A DNA stretch of 56,765 nt. Origin: Actinomycetota bacterium (GTDB lineage Bacteria > Actinomycetota > Actinomycetes > Nanopelagicales > Nanopelagicaceae). Under the pieces are notes generated by a model. That model saw only the letters and a list, made by a program, of their open reading frames with translations. It was not told the DNA's origin and ran no database searches. Within the stretch, counting starts at the first letter, position 1; each line of letters starts with the position of its first letter. Positions 40,309 to 49,179 of this stretch are shown one piece after another. Position numbers and translations under genes: made by a program. The stretch spans positions 1-56,765 of the forward strand of contig NSHZ01000003.1 of assembly GCA_002737595.1 (NCBI GenBank). Direction: 5' to 3'.

Positions 40309-42513
40309 ATGGAGGGTCAAGAGGTTCAATCAGCCGTTGCAGTAATTGATAACGGAAAGTTCGGAAAACGAGAGATTCGTTTTGAAACAGGGCGCCTAGC
40401 GCGTCAAGCAGCCGGAGCTGCGGCAGTATTTCTAGATGATCAGACGATGATCTTTTCAGCAACTACTGCATCAAAGACACCAAAGGATCAATTTGATTTC
40501 TTTCCTTTAACAGTTGATGTTGAAGAGAAGATGTATGCAGTTGGTCGTATCCCAGGATCGTTCTTTCGCCGTGAGGGCCGCCCATCAGAGGATGCGATTC
40601 TCACCTGTCGCTTGATCGATCGACCATTACGCCCATCATTTGTTAAGGGTCTTCGTAATGAAGTCCAGATCGTTGTGACAGTGATGGCGTTGGACCCAGA
40701 TCATATGTATGACGTCATCGCAATCAACGCTGCATCGATGTCAACACAACTTGCTGGTCTTCCATTTTCTGGTCCGATCGGTGGCGTTCGCGTCGCTTTG
40801 ATAGATGCTCAGTGGGTAGCATTTCCCAATCATTCACAGGTTGCTAACGCAGTCTTTGATATGGTCGTTGCCGGTCGCATAAGCGATGATGGCGATGTTG
40901 CAATCATGATGGTTGAGGCAGAGGCCACAACCAGGACGATTGAGCTCATCAAAGGTGGAGCACCAACTCCTAACGAGGAGGTCGTTGCACAAGGTCTGGA
41001 TGCGGCTAAGCCATTCATCAAGATTCTCTGTGATGCGCAGTCAAAGCTCGCTAAAACCGCTGCAAAGCCGACTGCAGAGTTCCCAGTATTTCTTGACTAC
41101 CAAGATGATGTCTTTGCCGCCGTCGAAAAAGCGGCAGGAAAAGATCTTGCACAAGCACTGACTATCTCTGGAAAGCAAGAGCGTGAGACAAAGATCGATC
41201 AGATCAGCGCAACAACAAAAGAGAGTGTTGCGGCAAAGTTTGAAGGACGTGAAAAGGAAGTCCCAGCGGCTTTCCGCTCATTGACCAAGAAGCTTGTCCG
41301 CCAGCGCGTTTTGCGTGACAAGATCCGTATCGATGGACGTGGATTGCGCGATATTCGTGCATTATCTGCAGAGGTTGAAGTTATTCCTCGCGTCCATGGC
41401 TCAGCGATATTTGAGCGTGGTGAGACGCAGATTCTTGGAGTGACAACCCTTAACATGCTCAAGATGGAGCAGCAGTTAGATACGCTCAATCCAGAGAATC
41501 ACAAGCGTTACATGCACAACTACAACTTTCCACCGTATTCAACTGGTGAGACCGGTCGTGTAGGTACACCAAAGCGCCGCGAAATCGGGCATGGTGCACT
41601 CGCTGAGCGTGCTTTGATTCCAGTGTTGCCAACTCGTGAAGAGTTCCCATATGCAATCCGTCAAGTCTCTGAGGCACTTGGTTCAAATGGATCAACTTCA
41701 ATGGGCTCTGTCTGTGCATCAACTCTTGCGCTCTATAACGCAGGTGTTCCATTGCGTGCACCTGTCGCAGGTATTGCAATGGGTCTTATCTCAGATACGG
41801 TTGATGGCAAGGTTGAGTACGTGGCTCTCACCGATATTCTCGGTGCAGAGGATGCATTTGGTGACATGGACTTCAAAGTCGCAGGTACTAAGGACTTTGT
41901 CACAGCCCTTCAACTAGATACTAAGCTCGATGGAATTCCTGCATCGGTTCTTGCCGGTGCGCTTTTGCAGGCAAAAGAGGCGCGTCTTGCAATTCTTGAT
42001 GTAATGAACGAGGCGATAGATGGCCCAGATGAGATGAGTCCATTTGCTCCACGCATCATCTCGGTCAAGATTCCAGTCGATCAAATCGGTGCAGTAATCG
42101 GGCCTAAGGGCAAGATCATCAACCAGATTCAAGAGGAGACTGGCGCAGATATCTCCATCGAAGATGATGGAACGATCTATATCGGCGCAGTAGATGGCCC
42201 ATCGGCCGAAGCTGCTCGTGCACAGATCAACGCCATCGCGAACCCACAAATGCCAGAGGTTGGTGAGCGCTACTTAGGTACCGTCGTCAAGCTTGCCGCC
42301 TTTGGTGCCTTCATCTCACTTATGCCAGGTAAAGATGGCCTTCTACATGTATCGCAGATTCGCAAGATGCATGGTGGAAAGCGCATTGAAAACCTCGAAG
42401 AGGTCATGAAGGTCGGCGATAAGATTCAAGTTGAGATCGGTGAGATCGATCCAAAGGGTAAGTTGTCTTTGGTGCCAGTTCTTGAGGATGGCTCAACTGG
42501 CTCAGCGGAATAA
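40309..42513 (+). CDS. pnp: Polyribonucleotide nucleotidyltransferase (PNPase)
   Basis: PNPase is a phosphorolytic 3'-5' exoribonuclease and degradosome component. The 734 residues hold two RNase PH domains (residues about 10-150 and 330-560; [20 protein letters not shown] and [18 protein letters not shown]), a helical linker, a KH domain ([20 protein letters not shown], about 585-605) and a C-terminal S1 domain ([20 protein letters not shown]). AAAGGAGG five bases before ATG 40309 is one of the strongest ribosome-binding sites in the window. The protease gene follows without a gap. Confidence 0.97.
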   Translation: MEGQEVQSAVAVIDNGKFGKREIRFETGRLARQAAGAAAVFLDDQTMIFSATTASKTPKDQFDFFPLTVDVEEKMYAVGRIPGSFFRREGRPSEDAILTCRLIDRPLRPSFVKGLRNEVQIVVTVMALDPDHMYDVIAINAASMSTQLAGLPFSGPIGGVRVALIDAQWVAFPNHSQVANAVFDMVVAGRISDDGDVAIMMVEAEATTRTIELIKGGAPTPNEEVVAQGLDAAKPFIKILCDAQSKLAKTAAKPTAEFPVFLDYQDDVFAAVEKAAGKDLAQALTISGKQERETKIDQISATTKESVAAKFEGREKEVPAAFRSLTKKLVRQRVLRDKIRIDGRGLRDIRALSAEVEVIPRVHGSAIFERGETQILGVTTLNMLKMEQQLDTLNPENHKRYMHNYNFPPYSTGETGRVGTPKRREIGHGALAERALIPVLPTREEFPYAIRQVSEALGSNGSTSMGSVCASTLALYNAGVPLRAPVAGIAMGLISDTVDGKVEYVALTDILGAEDAFGDMDFKVAGTKDFVTALQLDTKLDGIPASVLAGALLQAKEARLAILDVMNEAIDGPDEMSPFAPRIISVKIPVDQIGAVIGPKGKIINQIQEETGADISIEDDGTIYIGAVDGPSAEAARAQINAIANPQMPEVGERYLGTVVKLAAFGAFISLMPGKDGLLHVSQIRKMHGGKRIENLEEVMKVGDKIQVEIGEIDPKGKLSLVPVLEDGSTGSAE

Positions 42514-43788
42514 ATGAGCGTACGTCGCACAGTTCTACCTAGCGGTCTGCGTATCGTCACCGAAGAAGTTGATTCGGTACGCAGCGCCGCGTTCGGTATC
42601 TGGGTCAACGTTGGCTCAAGGGATGAATCCCCGGCTGTTGCTGGGGCATCTCACTTTCTAGAGCATCTACTTTTCAAGGGTACTAAGCGGCGCACAGCGC
42701 TGGAGATCTCATCATCTATCGAATCCGTCGGTGGAGAGATGAATGCCTTCACATCCAAGGAGTACACCTGCTTCTATGCACGTGTAATAGATACTGACCT
42801 ACCACTAGCAATTGATGTCATCTCCGATTTAATCACATCCTCACTCATTACCGCCCTTGATGTCGATGCTGAGCGTAAGGTTGTTTTGGAAGAGATCGCC
42901 ATGCGTGATGATGATCCAAGTGATCTGATTCATGATTTATATGCCCAGACTTACTTTGGTAACACCCAATTAGGACGACCCATTCTTGGCACTATCGAAT
43001 CGATCAATGAGATTTCCCGCACCAGCGTCTTTAATTATTATAAAAAACGCTACCTGCCACAGGATCTAGTCGTTGCAGTTGCAGGAAATATCAAGCATAA
43101 AAAAGTAGTTGAAATGGTCGAGAAAGCACTCTCTATCGATGGCTTCCTAGATGTCACTGGAGCACCAGTCATCCGAGCTAACACACCGGTGAAGAAGAGT
43201 GCACAGGGATCCGTGGGTCTGATTTCACGTACAACTGAGCAGGCTCACATGTTCTATGGCATGGAGGGCGTTGCCCGTCACGATGATCGCCGCTTTGCAA
43301 TGGGAATCCTGGCATCAGCTCTAGGCGGTGGAATGTCATCGCGCCTGTTCCAAGAGATCCGTGAGAAGCGTGGCCTTGCGTACTCGGTCTATGCCTTCGC
43401 TCAACAGTTCGCAGGAAGTGGCCAGATAGGTTTTTACGCTGGATGTAAACCGGCTAAGGCGATTGAAGTACTTGAGATCATCCGTGAAGTTTTAGCCGAT
43501 GTGGCCGAGAATGGAATGAGCTATGAAGAGATCGAGCGGGCAAAGGGGGCGGTCCGTGGCTCTCTGGTACTGAGTCAAGAGGACTCAGGATCGCGCATGA
43601 GCCGCATCGGTAAAAATGAGATTGTCTATGGCCACGTTATGGGCTTTGACGATATTGTGAAGGCCGTTGCCAAGGTTAATGAGGCAGATATTCGCGAAAT
43701 TGCTAGCGCCTATCTGACTAAAACACCTACGCTTGCCCTTGTGGGTCCATTCAAAGGCACTGCTAAGTTTGAGAAGGTTTTACGATGA
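42514..43788 (+). CDS. M16-family zinc metallopeptidase
   Basis: A 424-residue pitrilysin/processing-peptidase-like protein. The inverted zinc motif HxxEH is ASHFLEHLLFKG (His 47, Glu 50, His 51), and the third ligand Glu is in DAERKVVLEEIAMRDDDP about 75 residues later. Two M16 domains are visible: the N-terminal catalytic and the C-terminal inactive one (GGGMSSRLFQEIREKRGLAYSVYAF). Such proteases follow pnp in most actinobacteria (PepR in mycobacteria); their substrate is not known. It overlaps dapB by four bases. Confidence 0.92.
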   Translation: MSVRRTVLPSGLRIVTEEVDSVRSAAFGIWVNVGSRDESPAVAGASHFLEHLLFKGTKRRTALEISSSIESVGGEMNAFTSKEYTCFYARVIDTDLPLAIDVISDLITSSLITALDVDAERKVVLEEIAMRDDDPSDLIHDLYAQTYFGNTQLGRPILGTIESINEISRTSVFNYYKKRYLPQDLVVAVAGNIKHKKVVEMVEKALSIDGFLDVTGAPVIRANTPVKKSAQGSVGLISRTTEQAHMFYGMEGVARHDDRRFAMGILASALGGGMSSRLFQEIREKRGLAYSVYAFAQQFAGSGQIGFYAGCKPAKAIEVLEIIREVLADVAENGMSYEEIERAKGAVRGSLVLSQEDSGSRMSRIGKNEIVYGHVMGFDDIVKAVAKVNEADIREIASAYLTKTPTLALVGPFKGTAKFEKVLR

Positions 43789-44522
43789 TTAACGTTGCAG
43801 TACTGGGAGCACAAGGGCGCATGGGCGCCGAAGTCGTCAAGTCAGTAGAGGCAGCGCCAGGAATGTCACTTGTTGCAGCCTTGGATCTTGGTGATTCACT
43901 TGAGCAGATTAAAGCCTGTGGGGCTCATGTAGTCGTTGATTTCACAACGCCCGATAGTGTGATGGGCAATTTAGATTTCCTCATTAAGAATGGTATCAAT
44001 GCCGTCGTCGGAACGACTGGCTTTGATGAGACCAAGCTTGCGACTATCAGTACATTATGTAAAGAAAACCCGAGAGTTGGCGTCTTGATTGCACCGAACT
44101 TTGCTATCGGTGCAGTCCTGATGATGGAATTTGCTGCGAAGGCTGCGCGCTACTTTGAATCGGCTGAGATTATTGAGCTCCATCACCCAGATAAGGTCGA
44201 TGCACCAAGTGGAACCGCCACTCGCACTGCCCAGTTGATGAGCGATGCGCGCAAATCGGCAGCTCTTAGGGCAATGCCAGATGCTACGACAACTGCGCTA
44301 GATGGTGCACGGGGTGCAAGGGTGGGCGATGTTGCAATTCATTCAATTCGTGCCCGCGGATTAGTAGCACATCAAGAGGTCATCCTTGGGGGATTAGGTG
44401 AGACGTTAACGATTCGCCACGACTCCTTAGATCGTTCTAGTTTTATGCCAGGAGTTCTTTTAGGAATCCGAAACGTCATAACAAACCCGGGGCTCACTCA
44501 TGGCCTCGATAAATTCATGTAA
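43785..44522 (+). CDS. dapB: 4-hydroxy-tetrahydrodipicolinate reductase
   Basis: DapB reduces the DapA product on the route to diaminopimelate and lysine. The nucleotide-binding motif VAVLGAQGRMGAEVVKS is at the N-terminus, VVGTTGFDE near residue 80, and the catalytic block ELHHPDKVDAPSGTATRTAQ near residues 129-148. 245 residues equals the mycobacterial enzyme. dapA lies downstream beyond the azlDC pair and thyX. Confidence 0.96.
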   Translation: MINVAVLGAQGRMGAEVVKSVEAAPGMSLVAALDLGDSLEQIKACGAHVVVDFTTPDSVMGNLDFLIKNGINAVVGTTGFDETKLATISTLCKENPRVGVLIAPNFAIGAVLMMEFAAKAARYFESAEIIELHHPDKVDAPSGTATRTAQLMSDARKSAALRAMPDATTTALDGARGARVGDVAIHSIRARGLVAHQEVILGGLGETLTIRHDSLDRSSFMPGVLLGIRNVITNPGLTHGLDKFM

Positions 44523-44534
44523 AGGAAGATGCAG

Positions 44535-44792
44535 ATGACGAGTAAAGAGATAACAATCTATAGCGCCGATTGGTGTGGGGATTGTCGCCGCTCAAGGCGC
44601 TTGCTCGATGAACTCAATGTCACCTACACAGTAATCGACATTGAAGCTGACCAGGCTGCCTCCGATAAAGTGATCGAAATCAATGGCGGTATGCGCTCCA
44701 TTCCAGTCATCATTTTTGCCGATGGCACTCACATGACGGAGCCGTCAGATATAAATCTTAAAGCGAAACTGACCTCGTTAGGGATTATCTAA
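44535..44792 (+). CDS. Glutaredoxin-like / mycoredoxin-like protein
   Basis: A small thioredoxin-fold protein of 85 residues with a CxxC active site, ADWCGDCRRSRRLLDEL (Cys 14 and 17 from the chosen start), and the cis-Pro motif SIPVIIF. It resembles actinobacterial glutaredoxin-like proteins; mycoredoxin-1 uses CGYC, so the CGDC here makes strict functional equivalence uncertain. ATG 44535 is preferred over ATG 44529 because AAAGGAAG (44521-44528) then lies six bases upstream, whereas it abuts the earlier ATG. The stop codon overlaps the convergent azlD stop. Confidence 0.85.
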   Translation: MTSKEITIYSADWCGDCRRSRRLLDELNVTYTVIDIEADQAASDKVIEINGGMRSIPVIIFADGTHMTEPSDINLKAKLTSLGII

Positions 44793-45097
44793 AACAAGCG
44801 ATATACGGCCGCGGAGGTAATCGCGGCTGAGAGAACGACGACTGGAAAGGGCGCCTTAAGCAAGAGGGCGACCAGCGCAACGCTCACACCTGCTGCGCGA
44901 TGATCGATCATCAATCTGCTCTTCTCAGTGAAGCTTTGTACGGCGACAAGTGCGCTTAAAAGAGCGATTGGGATGAGCGCATTGATGCGTTGAATTCTCG
45001 GATGTGCCAATAGATGCGCAGGTATTGAATGTCCGGTGTACTTGAGAGTAAATGCAACTAGGCCTGCGCCAATCGTGGCAATCCACAGAGCGCTCAT
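44789..45097 (-). CDS. azlD: Branched-chain amino acid transporter small subunit AzlD
   Basis: A 102-residue membrane protein with three to four hydrophobic segments, of the AzlD family that works with AzlC. AzlCD pairs export branched-chain amino acids or analogues in characterised bacteria. The start ATG (complement of 45095-45097) overlaps the azlC stop by four bases. This two-gene operon is the only minus-strand block in the window and converges on the glutaredoxin gene. Confidence 0.85.
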   Translation of the reverse strand: MSALWIATIGAGLVAFTLKYTGHSIPAHLLAHPRIQRINALIPIALLSALVAVQSFTEKSRLMIDHRAAGVSVALVALLLKAPFPVVVLSAAITSAAVYRLF

Positions 45098-45762
45098 CGC
45101 CGTAGCCCGACTGCGATAGCGATGAAGGCCGTTGCGATGATGGGCAGACCTGCAGGCAGGATAGGTGTCATCGCTAATGCAAAAACCATGCAGGCTAGAG
45201 CCAATGCGCGATCGCTATTTTTCTCAAGACGCGGCCAGACTAGACCTAAGAATGCGGCGGGGACTGCGGCATCTAAACCCCAGGCTCGTGTATCACCCAA
45301 TGCCTGGGCTCCAAGGGCTCCGGCCAATGTGAATACGTTCCAGAAGAAGAAGACACCAAAGCCAGTCAACCAAAATCCATGTCGCATCGCATCGCTTCCA
45401 CGTTTTTGTGAACCAAGAGCTACCGCTGTTGATTCATCGATGGTTACTTGTGCCGCGATTACTCGTTTGAAACCTTTGACCTGTAAGTGTGGCGCCATAA
45501 TGAGGCCATATAAAAGGTTTCGAACACCGAGAAGAGATGCTGTGGCGATTGCACTCAAGGCACTTCCACCGGCGCCCATCACTCCTACAACTGCAAACTG
45601 AGAGGCACCTGAGAAGGTTAAAAGAGATAAGAGGCAGGCCTGCAGAACTGAGAAACCATTTGCAACAGCGGCGGCACCGAAGGCGATGCCGTAGGCACCC
45701 ACGGTCAAAGAGACGCTCAGAGAGTCTCGTACTGTGATGGCTTCAACTCTGGACACGCTCAT
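45094..45762 (-). CDS. azlC: Branched-chain amino acid transporter large subunit AzlC
   Basis: The 222-residue protein matches the AzlC permease family: SLSVGAYGIAFGAAAV-like start (SVSLTVGAYGIAFGAAAVANG), LTFSGASQFAVVGVMGAGGS, then LLGVRNLLYGLIMAP and FWLTGFGVFFFWNVFTLAG. The ATG at 45762 (complement) is chosen because the frame upstream lacks an ATG and runs into the thyX promoter. With six to seven hydrophobic segments it probably forms the BCAA exporter with AzlD. Its presence in a genome with a full ilv operon is consistent with export of excess valine or isoleucine. Confidence 0.88.
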   Translation of the reverse strand: MSVSRVEAITVRDSLSVSLTVGAYGIAFGAAAVANGFSVLQACLLSLLTFSGASQFAVVGVMGAGGSALSAIATASLLGVRNLLYGLIMAPHLQVKGFKRVIAAQVTIDESTAVALGSQKRGSDAMRHGFWLTGFGVFFFWNVFTLAGALGAQALGDTRAWGLDAAVPAAFLGLVWPRLEKNSDRALALACMVFALAMTPILPAGLPIIATAFIAIAVGLRR

Positions 45763-45803
45763 AGTCTGCCGTAGAAATCCAAAGCGACCAAGGCGGGCAT
45801 AGG

Positions 45804-45809
45804 TAGGCT
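45804..45809 (+). promoter_or_regulatory. Candidate -10 element (TAGGCT) for leaderless thyX
   Basis: TAGGCT, six bases (CGCGCA), then the thyX ATG at 45816. It lies in the 53-base divergent gap between azlC and thyX. No ribosome-binding site is present. Confidence 0.5.
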
Positions 45810-45815
45810 CGCGCA

Positions 45816-46535
45816 ATGGCCGATGAGATTATTTACCGAGACGATGTGACTGTCGAGCTCGTCAAATCGAGTGCAAGTGATGCCGATGTTATTTGGGCGG
45901 CCCGGGTTTCAACAGCGGGAGAGCAATCATTAGAGGAGATTGGTGAGGATCCATCGCGCTCGGCGGGCTTGATCAACTATCTGGCACGCGAGCGACATGG
46001 ATCCCCTTTTGAGCATACGTCTATGACTTTTTTTGTCTCTGCCCCGATATTTGTCTTTCGCGAGTTCATGCGCCATCGCATCGCCTCTTATAACGAAGAG
46101 AGTGGCCGTTACCGCGAATTAAAACCAGTCTTTTATATCCCATCCAAATCTCGCAAACTGCTACAAGTTGGTAAGACTGGCTCCTATACATTTGAAGATG
46201 GAACAGTGGAACAGTTCGAGCTTTCTGTACAATCGATGAAGGATGCCTACGTAATCGCCTATGACAGTTATAAAAAAATGCTTGATGCCGGTATCGCCCG
46301 AGAAGTTGCGCGCGTTGTCCTTCCCGTTGCAACATACTCGTCCATGTATGTATCAATGAATGCGCGTGCGTTAATGAACTTTTTATCGTTGCGGACAGCA
46401 CGCGAGGGCTCACACTTTCCTAGTTATCCTCAGCGCGAAATTGAGATGGTCGCTGAGAAAATGGAGGCCGAGTTTGCGAAATTAATGCCTCTTACTTACG
46501 GAGCCTTTGAAAAATCTGGACGTATCGCCCCCTAA
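45816..46535 (+). CDS. thyX: Flavin-dependent thymidylate synthase
   Basis: ThyX methylates dUMP to dTMP using FAD and methylene-tetrahydrofolate. The signature RHRxxSxNExSxRY is present as RHRIASYNEESGRY near residues 86-99. FEHTSMTFFVSAPIFVFREFM before it and SLRTAREGSHFPSYPQREI near the C-terminus are also diagnostic. 239 residues is the usual length. thyX upstream of dapA is the actinobacterial order. Confidence 0.97.
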   Translation: MADEIIYRDDVTVELVKSSASDADVIWAARVSTAGEQSLEEIGEDPSRSAGLINYLARERHGSPFEHTSMTFFVSAPIFVFREFMRHRIASYNEESGRYRELKPVFYIPSKSRKLLQVGKTGSYTFEDGTVEQFELSVQSMKDAYVIAYDSYKKMLDAGIAREVARVVLPVATYSSMYVSMNARALMNFLSLRTAREGSHFPSYPQREIEMVAEKMEAEFAKLMPLTYGAFEKSGRIAP

Positions 46536-46541
46536 AACGAG

Positions 46542-46547
46542 TAGAGT
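46542..46547 (+). promoter_or_regulatory. Candidate -10 element (TAGAGT) for leaderless dapA
   Basis: TAGAGT, seven bases (TAGGCTC), then ATG 46555. A second hexamer TAGGCT (46548-46553) lies too close to the ATG to serve it. No ribosome-binding site. Confidence 0.45.
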
Positions 46548-46554
46548 TAGGCTC

Positions 46555-47442
46555 ATGAGCACGCCAGCACCCTTTGGTCGAATGTTGACCGCTATGGTCA
46601 CGCCCTTTAAAAAAGATGGCAGTATCGACTGGAGCGGTGTAGAGACGATCGCCGATCATCTACTTAAAACAGGTCATGATGGAATCGTCGTCAATGGAAC
46701 GACAGGTGAGGCTCCAACGACTAAATCCTCTGAGAAAGAGGAGATCATCAAAGTCGTCAAGAGGGTTGTGGGTGCGCAAATTAAAGTTGTATCGGGTGCC
46801 GGTGATAATGAGACCGATTACTCGGTCAATCAGGCAAAGCGAAGTGAGGCTGCAGGTGCGGATGGGATTTTGGTGGTGACTCCGTATTACAACAAGCCTC
46901 CACAGGCCGGCATCAAGGCTCACTTCCTAGCGATGGCAAATGCGACGGGCCTACCGATGATGCTCTACGACATACCAGGTCGCACAGGAGTTGAGATCGA
47001 GTCCGACACAATCATTGAGCTCTTTGAGCATCCATCAATCGTCGCCCTCAAAGATGCAAAGGCAAATGTGGCTGCAACTTCCTGGGTGATAAAACGATGT
47101 GGAATCCCAGTGTATTCAGGTGATGATATTTTGAATCTTCCACTTCTTTCAGTTGGCGCAGTTGGTTTTGTCTCTGTCTGCGGGCATACCGTTGGCAGTG
47201 ATCTTAAGGCGATGCTCAACGCCTGGTTCGACGGTAATTCTGCAAGGGCCTTAGAGATACACCAAAAACTCTTGCCTGTATTTACGGGCACCTTCCGCAC
47301 ACAGGGAGCGATTATGACCAAAGCGGCACTCACGCTTATGGGTCTTCCCGGTGGCCACACTCGCCTTCCATTAGTCGATGCAACCGATGCACAGATTGCG
47401 CAGTTGCGCGAAGATCTGCGCGCCGGTGGTGTCGCAGTATAA
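46555..47442 (+). CDS. dapA: 4-hydroxy-tetrahydrodipicolinate synthase
   Basis: DapA condenses pyruvate with aspartate semialdehyde in diaminopimelate/lysine synthesis. The TIM barrel has NGTTGEAPTTKSSEK near residue 48, VVTPYYNKPPQAGI near 107, the catalytic Tyr in MLYDIPGRTGVE (about 137) and the Schiff-base Lys in IVALKDAKANV (about 165). ATG 46555 gives 295 residues; 16 further codons upstream in the same frame overlap thyX and are not conserved. RNase J follows three bases later. Confidence 0.96.
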   Translation: MSTPAPFGRMLTAMVTPFKKDGSIDWSGVETIADHLLKTGHDGIVVNGTTGEAPTTKSSEKEEIIKVVKRVVGAQIKVVSGAGDNETDYSVNQAKRSEAAGADGILVVTPYYNKPPQAGIKAHFLAMANATGLPMMLYDIPGRTGVEIESDTIIELFEHPSIVALKDAKANVAATSWVIKRCGIPVYSGDDILNLPLLSVGAVGFVSVCGHTVGSDLKAMLNAWFDGNSARALEIHQKLLPVFTGTFRTQGAIMTKAALTLMGLPGGHTRLPLVDATDAQIAQLREDLRAGGVAV

Positions 47443-47445
47443 ATA

Positions 47446-49128
47446 ATGAATCATCCCCATCCAGATTTAGGTATTCCCTCCACATTGGTCCATGGGGGAT
47501 TGCGCATAGTCGCACTCGGTGGCCTTGCTGAAATCGGTCGCAATATGACCGTCTTTGAGACAAAGGGAAAGTTATTAATCGTTGACTGCGGTGTCTTGTT
47601 TCCTGAAGATACGCAGCCAGGTATCGATCTGATTCTGCCTGATTTTTCCTATATCCGAGATCGCCTCGATGATGTGATCGGTATTTTTCTCACGCATGGG
47701 CATGAGGACCATATCGGTGCTGTGCCATATCTGCTGCGTGAGCGGGGCGATATCGCTATTTACGGCTCGGCGCTGACCTTGGCCCTTCTTAGCGCAAAGT
47801 TAAAAGAGCATCGCATCACTCCCTTGACGCACGAGGTTCGAGAGGGTGGACGAGAAGATGTTGGACCATTTGAACTTGAGTTCGTAGCGGTCAATCACTC
47901 GATACCTGATGCGCTCGCCCTAGTAATCAACACCGATGCTGGTCGGATTTTGCATACGGGTGATTTTAAGATGGATCAGCTTCCACTAGATGGACGCATC
48001 ACAGATCTGCGCACCTTCTCACGACTGGGTGAGGAGGGGGTCGATATCTTTATGGTCGACTCTACAAACGCGGATATCCCAGGCTTTCTGCCATCAGAGC
48101 GCGAGATTATGCCTGCACTCAATCGTGTTATTGCATCGACAAAGCGCAGAGTGATAGTTGCCTCCTTCTCATCACATGTGCACCGTATTCAACAGGTGAT
48201 CGATATCGCCGCAGCTCATGGTCGCAAGGCCGTCTTCATCGGTAGATCCATGGTGCGTAATATGAAGATTGCCCAGGACATGGGCTACTTAACTATTCCA
48301 GCGCAAACCCTGATTGATGTTAAAGATCTTGATGCATTCGATGACAACGTCGTTTTGATCTGTACTGGCTCACAAGGTGAGCCGATGGCCGCCCTTGCCC
48401 GTATGGCAAATGGTGATCATCAGATTCGTGTAGGAGAGGGTGACACAGTTATTTTGGCATCATCACTCATACCGGGAAATGAGAACTCGGTCTTTAGAAT
48501 CATCAATGAACTCACACGTTTTGGAGCAAAGGTCGTTCATAAGGCAAATGCCCTGGTCCATGTCTCAGGTCATGCCGCAGCGGGAGAGCTTCTCTACTGC
48601 TACAACATCGTCAAACCTAAGTATGTGATCCCTGTACATGGTGAGTGGCGGCACTTGCGGGCAAATGCTGAACTGGCTATCCAAGCTGGAACAGCTCGAA
48701 CGAATGTCCTCATCATCGAAAATGGTGTAGTCGTTGATCTAGTCGACCATGAAGCATCGGTTGTCGGCGCAGTGCCATGTGGTTTTGTCTATGTTGATGG
48801 CCAAAGCATCGGTGACATCACTGAGACATCACTGAAAGATCGTCGCATCTTAGGTGAGGAGGGATTTATATCTGTAGTGGTCGTCATCGATTCTCAGAGT
48901 GGAAAAATCGTCGCAGGTCCAGATATTCATGCACGTGGATTCAATGAGGATATGGCGCTCTTTGATGATGTTAAATTGAAGATTGAGAAAGCCCTAGCTG
49001 CTGCAGTCCTTGAAGGAATAAATGGAACTCATCAACTATCCCAAATAGTGCGCAAAACAGTTGGTGGTTGGGTTGGCGGAGAGCATCGCAGAAAACCTAT
49101 GATCATCCCAGTTGTTATCGAGGTCTGA
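47446..49128 (+). CDS. rnj: Ribonuclease J
   Basis: RNase J is a metallo-beta-lactamase-fold endo/5'-3' exoribonuclease. The zinc motif HxHxDH appears as LTHGHEDHIGAVPYLL (about 83-98). The beta-CASP domain carries ICTGSQGEPMAALARMANG and HVSGHAAAGELLYCYNIVKPKYVIPVHGE. The C-terminal domain follows from residue 450. At 560 residues it matches the mycobacterial enzyme encoded next to dapA. It starts three bases after the dapA stop. Confidence 0.95.
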   Translation: MNHPHPDLGIPSTLVHGGLRIVALGGLAEIGRNMTVFETKGKLLIVDCGVLFPEDTQPGIDLILPDFSYIRDRLDDVIGIFLTHGHEDHIGAVPYLLRERGDIAIYGSALTLALLSAKLKEHRITPLTHEVREGGREDVGPFELEFVAVNHSIPDALALVINTDAGRILHTGDFKMDQLPLDGRITDLRTFSRLGEEGVDIFMVDSTNADIPGFLPSEREIMPALNRVIASTKRRVIVASFSSHVHRIQQVIDIAAAHGRKAVFIGRSMVRNMKIAQDMGYLTIPAQTLIDVKDLDAFDDNVVLICTGSQGEPMAALARMANGDHQIRVGEGDTVILASSLIPGNENSVFRIINELTRFGAKVVHKANALVHVSGHAAAGELLYCYNIVKPKYVIPVHGEWRHLRANAELAIQAGTARTNVLIIENGVVVDLVDHEASVVGAVPCGFVYVDGQSIGDITETSLKDRRILGEEGFISVVVVIDSQSGKIVAGPDIHARGFNEDMALFDDVKLKIEKALAAAVLEGINGTHQLSQIVRKTVGGWVGGEHRRKPMIIPVVIEV

Positions 49129-49166
49129 TTGCGGCGAGCCTAGCTAGTTCGAATTTGCACGCCCTT

Positions 49167-49172
49167 TAAGAT
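49167..49172 (+). promoter_or_regulatory. Candidate -10 element (TAAGAT) for leaderless ftsK
   Basis: TAAGAT, seven bases (TGTCGGT), then GTG 49180. No ribosome-binding site in the 51-base gap after the RNase J gene. Supports the GTG as the true start. Confidence 0.5.
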
Positions 49173-49179
49173 TGTCGGT

